64,000 nt of DNA from CAWGLW01 sp963823525 (GCA_963823525.1 CAWGLW010000005.1:186001-250000); one strand, 5' to 3'. Shown: positions 53,594-63,022, numbered from the stretch's first letter. Notes: generated by a model from the letters alone, not told the origin. Numbers and translations are program-made.

Positions 53594-54323
53594 CCGTGAC
53601 GCCAGCATCGTGAGCGATCCGCTGGAAGGCCACACATCCAAGGTGATGGACAAGTCGCTCAGCGACCTGCGGCTGCATGCGGTGGAAATGGGCGGACTGG
53701 TCATCGATCAGGTCTCGGGTGCCGTGCGGGCGCTGCTGCACAATGACTCGTCTCTCGCAGAGCAGGTCCTGTCGCGTGAGCCATTGGTCAATGAGTATGA
53801 AGCCAGGCTCGACCGCGACAGCATCACTTTCCTCGCCCTGCAGGCGCCGGTGGCGAACGACCTTCGAATCGTGCGCGCGATAGCGCGTGTCGGCCTTGAA
53901 CTCGAGCGCGTAGGCGACGAGTCAAAGAAGATCGCCCGCTTTGCCGTTCGACAGGAACAGCAGGCTCTCTCGCCGGACCCTGTCGCGGCGGTCTCGCGTT
54001 ACCTTCGCCACATGGCGGATCTGTCGGTGTCGATGTTACGCAGCGCCGTGCGGGCGGTCGATGAGGCGGACCCGGCGCTGGCTCGTGAGGTGCTGGCGAA
54101 AGATAAAGAACTCGATGCCGAGTTCGCGACGGCCTTGCGCCAGTTGATGTCTTTCGTCATGGAAGACCACAAGTTCCTCAAGGCAACGATCGACACGGTG
54201 TTCGCGCTCAAGGGGCTGGAGCGCATCGGCGACCACGCGAAAAACATTGCTCATCAGGTCCTCTACGCGATCAGTGGCAGCGAAGAGGACACGATTACCG
54301 GGAACCCGCGGGGCGTCGCCTGA
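53586..54323 (+). CDS. phoU: Phosphate signalling protein PhoU, copy 2
   Basis: A protein of 245 residues from ATG 53586 (MADRDASIVSD). Two PhoU bundles with signatures LELERVGDESKKIARFAV and KGLERIGDHAKNIAHQVLY. It is the classical position of phoU (last in pstSCAB-phoU), while the other copy sits next to phoBR and the porin. The two proteins are clearly diverged, so the pair is not a recent duplication. Different partners or stress inputs are plausible but not shown. Confidence 0.94.
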   Translation: MADRDASIVSDPLEGHTSKVMDKSLSDLRLHAVEMGGLVIDQVSGAVRALLHNDSSLAEQVLSREPLVNEYEARLDRDSITFLALQAPVANDLRIVRAIARVGLELERVGDESKKIARFAVRQEQQALSPDPVAAVSRYLRHMADLSVSMLRSAVRAVDEADPALAREVLAKDKELDAEFATALRQLMSFVMEDHKFLKATIDTVFALKGLERIGDHAKNIAHQVLYAISGSEEDTITGNPRGVA

Positions 54324-54347
54324 GAGAGCAGGTCGTTCGGTCCGCGT

Positions 54348-55190
54348 TCAGGCCTCTGTGGCCGCAGTTCGCAGCAGTTCATTGATACCAATTTTCGCTC
54401 GCGTCTGGGCATCGACTCGCTTGACAATAATTGCGCAATAGAGGCTGTAGCGACCGTCTTCAGACGGCAGCGACCCAGGCACGACGACAGCGCCGGCCGG
54501 CACGCGTCCGTAGTGAACCTCGTCGCGTTCGCGATCATAAATGCGAGTGCTCTGACCGATGTAGACGCCCATCGAAAGCACGGCACCCTGTTCCACAATC
54601 ACACCCTCGACGACCTCCGATCGCGCGCCGATGAAGCAGTTGTCCTCGATGATGGTGGGATTGGCCTGTAACGGTTCGAGCACCCCGCCGATACCGACGC
54701 CCCCGGAGAGGTGGACGTTGCGGCCGATCTGGGCACAACTGCCCACCGTCGCCCAGGTATCGACCATCGTGCCTTCGCCAACCCAGGCCCCGATGTTCAC
54801 ATAGCTCGGCATCAGTACGGCGTCTCTGGCGACGTAGGCGCCACGCCGAACGACTGCCGGTGGCACCACACGAACCCCGTCGGAACGGAACCGGTCCGCC
54901 TCGTATCCAGCGTACTTGAGCGGCACCTTGTCGAAGAAGCGCGTATACCCTGCTTCGATCGGGTGGTTCTCATGCAACCGGAACGCAAGCAGCACTGCTT
55001 TTTTCAGCCACTGGTTGACGTGCCACCGGCCGTCCCGGGGCTCTGCGACCCGGGCCTGCCCTGTGTCGAGCAGATCGATTGCCGACTCGACGGCCGCAAG
55101 CAGGTGTGCCGGCGCCTGGCCGGGTGAATAGCGGTGCCGGTCCTCAAAAGCGCTGTTAATGATCTCGGCGATTTCGGTTTGCGATGACAT
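54348..55190 (-). CDS. dapD: Tetrahydrodipicolinate N-succinyltransferase
   Basis: A protein of 280 residues. The left-handed beta-helix of hexapeptide repeats is clear (VARDAVLMPSYVNIGAWVGE, then GVIVEQGAVLSMGVYIG). The N-terminal part matches the family (DRHRYSPGQAPAHLLAAVES). It uses succinyl-CoA to make N-succinyl-2-amino-6-ketopimelate in lysine synthesis. With dapE at 48.3-49.4 kb it gives two steps of the succinylase route in the window, both on the minus strand. Confidence 0.96.
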   Translation of the reverse strand: MSSQTEIAEIINSAFEDRHRYSPGQAPAHLLAAVESAIDLLDTGQARVAEPRDGRWHVNQWLKKAVLLAFRLHENHPIEAGYTRFFDKVPLKYAGYEADRFRSDGVRVVPPAVVRRGAYVARDAVLMPSYVNIGAWVGEGTMVDTWATVGSCAQIGRNVHLSGGVGIGGVLEPLQANPTIIEDNCFIGARSEVVEGVIVEQGAVLSMGVYIGQSTRIYDRERDEVHYGRVPAGAVVVPGSLPSEDGRYSLYCAIIVKRVDAQTRAKIGINELLRTAATEA

Positions 55191-55300
55191 ATCGTGAGGT
55201 CTGGTGTGAGGTGAACAGGTCAGGCGGGGGGCGGGTCATTGCAGGGGCAGGGCTGGCGATGGTCGGCGGTGACGTCGCCCGGCCTCCGGCAAGCCTGCGC

Positions 55301-57997
55301 CTACGGTTCATCCTCCCGGTCAAGGGTGGCCGTCAGCCTGTCCCGCAGGCACGAGGCCGCTGAGGCGTCCAGCGGCCGCCCATCCTTGTCGGTTACGTAA
55401 AAAACGTCCTCGGCGCGCTCGCCGACTGTCATGATCTTTGCGGTAACCAGGTCGATGTTTTCTGCGAGAAATACGCCGCCAATTTCAGACAGCAGACCGG
55501 GCCGGTCGCCTGCGACGATCTCCACGATCGTGCGCTCATTGGCCGGGTCCTCCGAAAAAGAGATTTGTGTCGGGGTCGAGAACATCCGAACCTGCCGGGG
55601 CGCGCGCCGTGTCACCGCGGGCAGCTCGTCATCGGTGCTCTGCAGGGCCATGCGCAGCCGCTGCTCGATCTCGAGGCTGCGATGTCGATCTGCTATCGGC
55701 TTGCCGGTGTCATCGAGTATCAGGTACGTCTCCAGGCTGAGCCCGTCATTGAGTGGCGTGATGCGGGCGTCGAGGATATTCAGGCCAAGCTGATCGAGCA
55801 GTGCCGTCGCGCGGGCGAAGTTCTCCTGACGGTGTGGCATGCAGGTGATCACGGCGTTTCCACCGCGTTCCGGTGTCTCGCGCACAGCGACGAGCGGCGA
55901 GTCGTCGGCCGGGTCGCGTTCCGCAATCAGCCGGGTGTGCCATGCGATTTCAGCGGGCGTGTGCCGCAGGAAGTAGCTGTCACTGCATTTCTGCCAGACG
56001 GCCGCCGCGCGTTCCGCGCTGATGCCACGGCGCTCGAGCAAGGCGAGGGCTTCGCCGCGGGTCTCTGCGACGAGTTCGAGCTCATCGATCGGCGCTTCGA
56101 GGCCCTGGCGAAGCGCGCGCCGGGCACGCTCATAGCAATCGCTGAACAGCGATGCCTTCCAGGAATTCCAGAGTTTCGGGTTAGTGCCTCGGATGTCGGC
56201 GACCGTCAACAGGTAAAGGTAGTCGAGATGGATCTGATCGCCGACCTGCCTCGCGAAATCGTGAATGACGTCAGAATCGGTGATGTCTTTCTTCTGGCAG
56301 GTCACGGATAGCAGCAGGTGATTTCGCACCAGCCAGGCAACGAGTCGGGCATCGTAACGGGAAAGCCCGAGTTCGAGGCAGAAGGCCTCCGCATCAATCG
56401 CGCCGAGTTCGGAATGATCGCCGCCACGCCCTTTCGCGATGTCGTGAAACAACGCGGCCAGGTAGACGATCTCCGGCCTGGGCAGCTGCATCATCAGCCG
56501 CGACATGTCCGGCATTTCATGCGCGAAGCGCGGCAGCATCAATCGTCGCAGATTGCGCACCACAAACAAGGTGTGCGCGTCGACCGTGTAGGCGTGGAAG
56601 AGGTCGTACTGCATGCGCCCGACGATTCGGCCAAAAGCCGGGATGTAACGCCCCAGCACGCCGTAGCGATTCATGCGCCTGAGTTCATGAGTAACGCCGG
56701 CCGGCGCCCGCATGATATCGAGAAACAGCCGATGATTTTTCGGGTTTTGACGAAACTCCTCGTCGATCAGCCAGAGGTGGCGGCCGAGGACACGAATCGT
56801 CGTGGCGCGCACCCCGCGGATCTGCGGGTTGTCCTGCATCAGCCTGAACAACTCGAGGATCGCCGACGGGTTTCTGGCAAAAGTGTGCTCGCTGGTTATT
56901 TCCAGGTAATCATTTCGAATCTGGAAACTCGGATTCAACGGTACGATGTGGCCTGCGTCGACCAGGATTGCTTCCCTGAAAAGCTGCAGAAGCATTTCAT
57001 TCAGCAGGCTGACATCCATGATGGTCCGGTAGTAGCGCTGCATGAACTGCTCGACGGCCAATGTGTAACTGGCGTCTTCATAACCGAACATCTTGGCCAG
57101 GCGTATCTGGTGATCGAACAGCAGTCGATCCTCCCGCCGCCCCGTGATGACGTGCAGGCCAAAGCGAACTTTCCAGAGAAATGCCTGCGCCTGGCGCAGT
57201 TTGCGCAGTTCGCCGCCGGTCAGGAAACCGTGGTCCACGAGTTCATCGAGCGTTTCGGCGCCGAAGTGCCGTTTCGCGACCCAGCCGATGGTCTGAATGT
57301 CCCGCAGCCCGCCGGGGCCCGACTTCACGTTGGGCTCGAGGTTGTAGCCCGTGTCGTGAAAACGGTGATGCCGGCCACTCTGCTCGTCGACCTTGGCTTC
57401 AAAAAAAGCGGCCGATGACCAGATGTTGTCCTGCCCGAGGGCCTGGCGCATGGCCTGGTAGAGGCGTTCCGGGCCCGAGAGCAACCGGGCTTCGATGAGC
57501 GTCGTTGCGACGCCGACGTCGGCGGCGCTTTCGCGCTGACAGTCGTCAATCGTGCGCACGCTGTGGCCGATCTCCAGCCCGATGTCCCAGAGAAATGTCA
57601 GGAACTGCTCGATGGCCCCGGGGCTGTTGATGCTTTCTCGCTTAGGCAGGAGGATCAGCACGTCGATATCGGAGCAGGGATGCAGTTCGCCGCGGCCGTA
57701 CCCGCCGACAGCGATCAGATCGACATCCGGGGCGGCTTCGCCAACGTGCAGCTGCCAGGCCTCACACAGGATGACGTCGACCATCCGTGCCCGGTCGCGC
57801 ACCAGCGCTTCAATCGGTTCATCGTTCCTGAAGCGCTGCTCCAGGCTGGACCCGCCATTGGCCAGGGCCTGACGGAACACGGCGACATGATCGGCATCCG
57901 AGTGCAGTGTCGCCGGCAGGGTCTCGAGAAACCCCCAGGGCGGCAGCGTGATGCGGCCGGAGGCGACTTCAATGCGTTCGGCGGGGATTGCGGTCAT
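55301..57997 (-). CDS. glnD: Bifunctional uridylyltransferase/uridylyl-removing enzyme GlnD
   Basis: A protein of 898 residues. The nucleotidyltransferase domain has VGGYGRGELHPCSDIDVLIL (Gly-Gly and Asp-x-Asp). The HD hydrolase domain has YLAALFHDIAKGRGGDHSEL. Two C-terminal ACT domains (about 715-890) include VEIVAGDRPGLLSEIGGVFL. It modifies PII proteins by uridylylation when glutamine is low and reverses it when glutamine is high. It is 2 nt from map and forms the usual glnD-map cluster. Confidence 0.97.
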   Translation of the reverse strand: MTAIPAERIEVASGRITLPPWGFLETLPATLHSDADHVAVFRQALANGGSSLEQRFRNDEPIEALVRDRARMVDVILCEAWQLHVGEAAPDVDLIAVGGYGRGELHPCSDIDVLILLPKRESINSPGAIEQFLTFLWDIGLEIGHSVRTIDDCQRESAADVGVATTLIEARLLSGPERLYQAMRQALGQDNIWSSAAFFEAKVDEQSGRHHRFHDTGYNLEPNVKSGPGGLRDIQTIGWVAKRHFGAETLDELVDHGFLTGGELRKLRQAQAFLWKVRFGLHVITGRREDRLLFDHQIRLAKMFGYEDASYTLAVEQFMQRYYRTIMDVSLLNEMLLQLFREAILVDAGHIVPLNPSFQIRNDYLEITSEHTFARNPSAILELFRLMQDNPQIRGVRATTIRVLGRHLWLIDEEFRQNPKNHRLFLDIMRAPAGVTHELRRMNRYGVLGRYIPAFGRIVGRMQYDLFHAYTVDAHTLFVVRNLRRLMLPRFAHEMPDMSRLMMQLPRPEIVYLAALFHDIAKGRGGDHSELGAIDAEAFCLELGLSRYDARLVAWLVRNHLLLSVTCQKKDITDSDVIHDFARQVGDQIHLDYLYLLTVADIRGTNPKLWNSWKASLFSDCYERARRALRQGLEAPIDELELVAETRGEALALLERRGISAERAAAVWQKCSDSYFLRHTPAEIAWHTRLIAERDPADDSPLVAVRETPERGGNAVITCMPHRQENFARATALLDQLGLNILDARITPLNDGLSLETYLILDDTGKPIADRHRSLEIEQRLRMALQSTDDELPAVTRRAPRQVRMFSTPTQISFSEDPANERTIVEIVAGDRPGLLSEIGGVFLAENIDLVTAKIMTVGERAEDVFYVTDKDGRPLDASAASCLRDRLTATLDREDEP

Positions 57998-57999
57998 TG

Positions 58000-58821
58000 T
58001 CAGGCCGGTGGCCGCTCGCTCGCGCCGAGGGTCAGGACATCACAGCCCGAGTCGGTCACCAGCAGCGTGTGCTCCCACTGGGCTGACAGTGAACGATCCC
58101 TGGTGATCACGGTCCAGCCATCGGGCAGCAGTTTTACGTCCCGTTTGCCGGCATTGACCATCGGTTCGATCGTGAAGGTCATGCCGGGCTCGAGCGTCAG
58201 GCCGGTGCCGGGTGTTCCGTAGTGCAGCACCTGCGGATCTTCATGAAAGGCCCGACCGATGCCGTGCCCGCAATACTCCCGGACTACCGAGTAATGGTTG
58301 GATTCAACGAATTCCTGCACCGAATGCCCGATATCCCCCAGGGTTGCCCCGGGCCTGACCACCTCGATTCCCCGCCACAAGGCCAGCCGAGTGATGTCCA
58401 TGAGCCGCTGAACATGGGGTGGCACCTTCCCGACCGCAAACATGCGGCTGGTGTCGCCGTGGAAACCATCCTTGATGACGGTGATATCGACATTGACAAT
58501 ATCGCCCTGCTTGAGCCGCCGATCACCCGGTATTCCATGACAGACGACGTGATTGACGGAGGTGCAGATAGACTTCGGGTAGCCTCGATAGCCCAGAGGC
58601 GCCGGCACGGCCTGCTGCCTGGAGACGATGTAATCATGGCAGATCCGGTCGAGATCATCGGTTGTGACACCCGGCACGATGTGCGGCCCGATCATATCCA
58701 GAACCTCGGCTGCCAGTCGGCCGGCCAGGCGCATCGCGGCCTGTTCCGGTGGGGTCTTCACAGAAACCCGGCTGGCACCCTCGGGTTGCCCGGCGGCCAT
58801 TGCCGACTCTGGATACTGCAT
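58000..58821 (-). CDS. map: Methionine aminopeptidase, type I
   Basis: A protein of 273 residues with start 58821 chosen; 58800 is an alternative, and the longer frame to 59304 overlaps rpsB and is rejected. The metal ligands are present: Asp in VNVDITVIKDGFHGDTSR (two), His in YCGHGIGRAFHE, Glu in TFTIEPMVNAG and QWEHTLLVT. It removes the N-terminal methionine from new proteins. It is divergent from rpsB. Confidence 0.95.
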   Translation of the reverse strand: MQYPESAMAAGQPEGASRVSVKTPPEQAAMRLAGRLAAEVLDMIGPHIVPGVTTDDLDRICHDYIVSRQQAVPAPLGYRGYPKSICTSVNHVVCHGIPGDRRLKQGDIVNVDITVIKDGFHGDTSRMFAVGKVPPHVQRLMDITRLALWRGIEVVRPGATLGDIGHSVQEFVESNHYSVVREYCGHGIGRAFHEDPQVLHYGTPGTGLTLEPGMTFTIEPMVNAGKRDVKLLPDGWTVITRDRSLSAQWEHTLLVTDSGCDVLTLGASERPPA

Positions 58822-58863
58822 GCCTGATTTGCCCCGCGCGAGGCTGTCGCCACACGCCACTAT

Positions 58864-58891
58864 TTGAGGAACAGGGAAGTTATGGTATAAA
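58864..58891 (+). promoter_or_regulatory. Candidate sigma-70 promoter of the rpsB operon
   Basis: TTGAGG (58864-58869), 16-nt spacer, TATAAA (58886-58891) in the map/rpsB divergent gap. It leaves a leader of about 125 nt, room for the S2 autoregulatory structure known from gammaproteobacteria. Confidence 0.6.
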
Positions 58892-59022
58892 GCGCGGCTC
58901 ATTTTGACAACGAAATCCGCACACGCTACCGACACATGTGGCTGGGTGCCTGCCGGAACCTCAGGGTCTGGCAGGTTGCCGCATGGGGTGCGTGGAGGCT
59001 CAACCCTAACAGGAGATTCTCG

Positions 59023-59991
59023 ATGACCGGCGTGTCCATGCGACAGATGCTGGAAGCGGGTGTTCATTTCGGACACCAGACCCGCTTCTGGAACCCGAAG
59101 ATGGCTCAGTTCATCTTTGGTGAAAGAAACCGAATCCACATAATCAATCTCGAGAAGACGTTGCCGCTCTACAACGAGGCAACGGGCTTTGTGAGGAACC
59201 TGGTCGCCGATGGCGGTCGTGTGCTGTTTGTCGGCACCAAGCGTTCCGCTCAGGATGCGATGAAAGCCGAAGCCGTACGCTGCGGCATGCCCTACGTCAG
59301 TCACCGCTGGCTTGGCGGCATGTTGACGAACTTCAAGACGATCCGTGAGTCAATTCGACGGCTGGCCGACATCGAGGAGATGGCGGCGAGCGGCGTTCTC
59401 GAGAGCCGCAGCAAGAAAGAAGCGCAGGGCCTGCGTCGCGAGCGCGAGAAGCTCGAGCGCAGCCTTGGGGGCATAAAGGACATGGAAGGCCTGCCGGACG
59501 CGCTCTTCATCGTCGATGTCGGTCACGAGCGCATCGCGATCCACGAGGCCCAGAAGCTCGGCATTCCCGTCGTTGCGGTCGTCGACACGAATTGCGTGCC
59601 CGACGGCATCAGCTACGTGATACCCGGCAACGATGATGCGATGCGGGCGATCCAGTTGTATGCATCGGGCATCGCGGACGCCGTGATTGAGGGGCGCTCG
59701 ACGATACCCGAAGTGTCGATGGGCGAGGACGAATTCGTGGAGCTCGATGAGCAGGGACGGCCAAAGCCGAAAGCGGGCCCCCGGCGTCGCGCCGGATCGG
59801 TGCGCAAGAAAGCGACGGTCCGAACCCGGGTGGCCGCCGCAACGGAACGGGTGGCCGCCGCAACGGAAGATGCCGCCTCGGCCGATACGGTGGCAGCGCA
59901 GACGTCCGTGCCGGTAACGGCTGATGATGCGGTTGCGGCTCCCGCCGCCGAGCCGACGGCGGAGACCGCAGCGGAAGGAGATCTCAAGTGA
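59023..59991 (+). CDS. rpsB: 30S ribosomal protein S2 with extended C-terminus
   Basis: A protein of 322 residues from ATG 59023 (AGGAG 7 nt ahead). The core (about 1-240) is standard: MRQMLEAGVHFGHQTRFWNP, then FVGTKRSAQDAM and VDTNCVPDGISYVIPGNDD. The extra about 80 residues are Ala/Arg/Thr/Pro-rich. They include a perfect 21-bp tandem repeat at 59827-59868, which encodes RVAAATE twice. E. coli S2 has 241 residues; extensions occur in some lineages. tsf starts inside the stop codon. Confidence 0.96.
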   Translation: MTGVSMRQMLEAGVHFGHQTRFWNPKMAQFIFGERNRIHIINLEKTLPLYNEATGFVRNLVADGGRVLFVGTKRSAQDAMKAEAVRCGMPYVSHRWLGGMLTNFKTIRESIRRLADIEEMAASGVLESRSKKEAQGLRREREKLERSLGGIKDMEGLPDALFIVDVGHERIAIHEAQKLGIPVVAVVDTNCVPDGISYVIPGNDDAMRAIQLYASGIADAVIEGRSTIPEVSMGEDEFVELDEQGRPKPKAGPRRRAGSVRKKATVRTRVAAATERVAAATEDAASADTVAAQTSVPVTADDAVAAPAAEPTAETAAEGDLK

Positions 59992-60875
59992 CTGTCACGG
60001 CGCAGAACGTGAAGACACTCCGCGAGCGCACCGGCGCGGGCATGATGGAGTGCAAAAAGGCGCTGGTCGAGACCGGTGGAGATCTGGACGCTGCCGTTGA
60101 GTTGCTGCGTAAGTCAGGGCTGGCGAAAGCGGACAAGAAAGCGGGAAGGATCGCGGCCGAAGGCGTGGTCGTGATCGAGACCGCTGATGACGGCAGGACG
60201 GCCGCCATTGTCGAGGTCAATTCAGAAACCGACTTCGTCGCCCGCGAAAAAGATTTCCAGGATTTTGCCTCGGCTGTTGCGAAGGCCGCTCTGAAATTTC
60301 AGCCCGCCGATCTTGAGCAGTTGCTGGCAACGAAGCTGGCTTCCGGCAGCACGGTCGAAGAGGCCCGTCGCGCACTCATCGCCCGGATCGGCGAGAACAT
60401 CGGCGTGCGGCGTTTCAATCTGATCAGCACACCCGCGCGCCTGGCACCTTACGTTCACGGCACCCGCATCGGCGCGCTGGTCGCAATCGAGGGCGGAGAT
60501 GACGATCTGGGACGCGATCTGGCGATGCACATCGCCGCGATCAATCCCCGCTACCTGTCCGTCGACCAGGTGCCAGAGGACTTCCTTGCCAAGGAACGTG
60601 AAATCGAAATGGCCAAGGCAGAAGCCGAGGCGGATGGGCGCAAGCCCAAGGAAATCATCGCCAAGATGGTTGAAGGCCGGCTGCGGAAATCGCTGGCCGA
60701 AATCACGTTGCTGGGGCAGCCTTTTGTTCGCGACCCGGACGTTACCGTCGAGAAACTTCTCAAACAGCACAATGCAACGGTGATGGATTTCCTGCGTTAT
60801 GAGGTGGGTGCGGGCATCGAGAAGAAGCAGGAGAACTTCGCGGAAGAGGTGATGGCCCAGGTGCGAGGTGCCTGA
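59988..60875 (+). CDS. tsf: Translation elongation factor Ts
   Basis: A protein of 295 residues with a GTG start and GGAAGGAG about 8 nt ahead, overlapping the rpsB stop (GTGA). N-terminal UBA-like region VKTLRERTGAGMMECKKAL and the core motif VEVNSETDFVAREKDF are diagnostic. It recycles EF-Tu by exchanging GDP for GTP. Confidence 0.97.
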   Translation: MTVTAQNVKTLRERTGAGMMECKKALVETGGDLDAAVELLRKSGLAKADKKAGRIAAEGVVVIETADDGRTAAIVEVNSETDFVAREKDFQDFASAVAKAALKFQPADLEQLLATKLASGSTVEEARRALIARIGENIGVRRFNLISTPARLAPYVHGTRIGALVAIEGGDDDLGRDLAMHIAAINPRYLSVDQVPEDFLAKEREIEMAKAEAEADGRKPKEIIAKMVEGRLRKSLAEITLLGQPFVRDPDVTVEKLLKQHNATVMDFLRYEVGAGIEKKQENFAEEVMAQVRGA

Positions 60876-60902
60876 TATCACGCTTGCCGAATGATCTTTC
60901 CC

Positions 60903-60924
60903 GAACCCCGCGCATGCGGGGTTC
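60903..60924 (+). terminator. Attenuating hairpin between tsf and pyrH
   Basis: A perfect 9-bp stem GAACCCCGC paired with GCGGGGTTC, loop GCAT. Only a weak U tail follows (CTTATAAT), so it may only partly stop transcription. A TATAAT (60927-60932) follows immediately; no good -35 was found for it. Confidence 0.6.
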
Positions 60925-60957
60925 CTTATAATGGCTGTCCGCGAGGTGGATAATCCG

Positions 60958-61689
60958 ATGGTGCAGAGCGACGAGGGTGTGAAGCGCTATCGCCGGATTC
61001 TCGTGAAACTCTCCGGCGAAGCCCTGATGGGAACGGCGGACTACGGGATCGACCCGGAGTTCGTCAAACGGCTGGCATCAGAGATTCGCGCGGTCCGCGA
61101 TCTCGGCATCGAAGTGGCGATCGTCGTCGGCGGCGGAAACATCTTTCGTGGTGCCGGCCTTGCGCGTGCCGGTATGGACCGTGTGGCGGCTGACCAGATG
61201 GGCATGCTCGCTACGGTCATGAATTCTCTGGCCCTGCAGGATGCGCTGGAGAATGGTGGCGTGTTCGCACGAGTCATGTCAGCGGTACGAATACAGGAAG
61301 TCTGTGAGGACTACATTCGACGTCGCGCGCTTCGGCATCTGGAGAAGGGCCGTGTGACGATTTTTGCGGCCGGCACGGGCAACCCGTTCTTTACGACCGA
61401 CACCGCTGCCAGTCTGCGCGCGATCGAGATCGAGGCGGATCTGCTGCTGAAAGCCACCAAGGTGGACGGAGTCTACGATTCCGACCCCGTGCTCAACCCC
61501 GACGCCCGGCGCTTCGATCGGCTGACCTACGATGAGGTTCTGGACAGGCGGCTGAATGTCATGGATGCGACGGCCATCGTGCTTTGCCGCGATCAGAAGA
61601 TGCCCTTACGCGTGTTTAACCTGAATGACGTGGGTGCGCTCGTACGAATCGCCCGTGGTGGCGACGTCGGAACCCTGGTGACGAATTGA
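60958..61689 (+). CDS. pyrH: Uridylate kinase
   Basis: A protein of 243 residues from ATG 60958 (MVQSDEGVKRYRRILVKLSG), with GAGGTGG upstream; a longer start at 60931 overlaps the TATAAT and is less likely. Motifs: RILVKLSGEALMG, VGGGNIFRG, FAAGTGNPFFTTDTAA and the acceptor-site region. It phosphorylates UMP. It is the first member of the pyrH-frr-uppS-cdsA-dxr cluster. Confidence 0.96.
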   Translation: MVQSDEGVKRYRRILVKLSGEALMGTADYGIDPEFVKRLASEIRAVRDLGIEVAIVVGGGNIFRGAGLARAGMDRVAADQMGMLATVMNSLALQDALENGGVFARVMSAVRIQEVCEDYIRRRALRHLEKGRVTIFAAGTGNPFFTTDTAASLRAIEIEADLLLKATKVDGVYDSDPVLNPDARRFDRLTYDEVLDRRLNVMDATAIVLCRDQKMPLRVFNLNDVGALVRIARGGDVGTLVTN

Positions 61690-61720
61690 GAGTCCCTTTC
61701 GAGGGTGCGGGAGAATACCA

Positions 61721-62278
61721 ATGCTAGAGGATCTGAATAAGGAAACAGCGGATCGCATGGCCAAGTGTGTAGCTGCGCTGAAGAACGAATTCAAGCGGGT
61801 TCGCACGGGTCGAGCGAACGTCGGCCTGGTGGAGCACGTTCGCGTGGATTACTACGGAAACGAGGTGCCTTTGCAGCAGGTCGCCAACGTCACGGTCGAG
61901 GATTCCCGGACCCTGTCGGTTGTGCCCTGGGAGAAGCAGATGGTGCCGGTGATCGAAAAAGCGATCATGAAGTCGGATCTTGGTCTGACGCCGGCGACCT
62001 CGGGTACGGTGATTCGCGTGCCGGTACCCGCGCTGACCGAGGAGCGACGTCGCGACCTGTCCAAGGTCGTCAGGCACGAGGCAGAAACGGCCCGTGTCGC
62101 GATTCGCAATGTGCGGCGCGACGAGCTGCACAGTCTCAAGGATCTGCTTAAGGAAAAGCTCATTTCTGAGGACGAAGAGCGACGCGCACACGAGGAGGTG
62201 CAGAAGCTCACCGATAAGTTCGTCGCCGAAATTGACGAAGTGCTTGCGGAGAAAGAGCAGGACCTGATGCAGGTCTGA
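61721..62278 (+). CDS. frr: Ribosome recycling factor
   Basis: A protein of 185 residues, the usual length. FKRVRTGRANVGLVEHVRVDYYG, PLQQVANVTVEDSRTLSV and the C-terminal helices (KLTDKFVAEIDEVLAEKEQDL) are typical. With EF-G it splits post-termination ribosomes. Confidence 0.97.
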   Translation: MLEDLNKETADRMAKCVAALKNEFKRVRTGRANVGLVEHVRVDYYGNEVPLQQVANVTVEDSRTLSVVPWEKQMVPVIEKAIMKSDLGLTPATSGTVIRVPVPALTEERRRDLSKVVRHEAETARVAIRNVRRDELHSLKDLLKEKLISEDEERRAHEEVQKLTDKFVAEIDEVLAEKEQDLMQV

Positions 62279-62284
62279 GACGCG

Positions 62285-63022
62285 ATGCAATCGCCAACCA
62301 GCGAACCGGCCGTCCCACGCCACGTTGCGGTCATCATGGACGGCAATGGTCGATGGGCAACCCGTCGTGCACTGCCACGCCATCTCGGGCATCGGGCCGG
62401 CGCGAAGGCCGTCAGGGTCGTTGTCGAGGGCTGTGCGCGTCGCGGCGTCGAGGCGCTCACGCTGTTCGCTTTTTCGAGCGAGAACTGGGGTCGACCGGCC
62501 GAAGAGGTGAGCAAGTTGATGCAGTTATTCGTCGAATCGATGGATAAAGAGGTCGGCGACCTGCACCGCAACGGCATCCGCCTGCGCTTTATCGGGGATC
62601 GGCAGGCCTTGAAACCGAGCCTGGTCGAGCGTATCCGGGCAGTGGAACAGCTCACGGCGGAAAACCAGCGAATGACGCTGTTCATTGCCTTGTCTTACGG
62701 TGGGCGCTGGGACATCGTCCAGGCGGCTCGAAGGCTTGCGGCACTTGCCTGCGCAGGTGAGTTGCGGCCGGATGATATCGACGAAACGGCGCTGGCTGCC
62801 CGGCTCGAACTCGCGCGGGCGCCGGATCCGGATCTTTTCATACGCACCGGCGGCGAGCAGCGCATCAGCAACTTCCTGCTCTGGAATCTTGCCTACACCG
62901 AGTTGTATTTCTGTGACACCCTCTGGCCGGATTTCGGCGAGGCGGAACTGCAACAGGCGATCCAGCATTTTTCGAGTCGGCAGCGCCGCTTCGGCCTGGT
63001 CGGCGAGCAGGTTGTCGAGTGA
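62285..63022 (+). CDS. uppS: Undecaprenyl pyrophosphate synthase
   Basis: A protein of 245 residues. The catalytic Asp is in VAVIMDGNGRWATRR, and LTLFAFSSENWGRP, the FIALSYGGRWDI segment and PDPDLFIRTGGEQRISNFLLW are intact. It makes the C55 carrier lipid used for peptidoglycan and for the exopolysaccharide made by the locus at the left edge. It overlaps cdsA by 4 nt. Confidence 0.97.
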   Translation: MQSPTSEPAVPRHVAVIMDGNGRWATRRALPRHLGHRAGAKAVRVVVEGCARRGVEALTLFAFSSENWGRPAEEVSKLMQLFVESMDKEVGDLHRNGIRLRFIGDRQALKPSLVERIRAVEQLTAENQRMTLFIALSYGGRWDIVQAARRLAALACAGELRPDDIDETALAARLELARAPDPDLFIRTGGEQRISNFLLWNLAYTELYFCDTLWPDFGEAELQQAIQHFSSRQRRFGLVGEQVVE

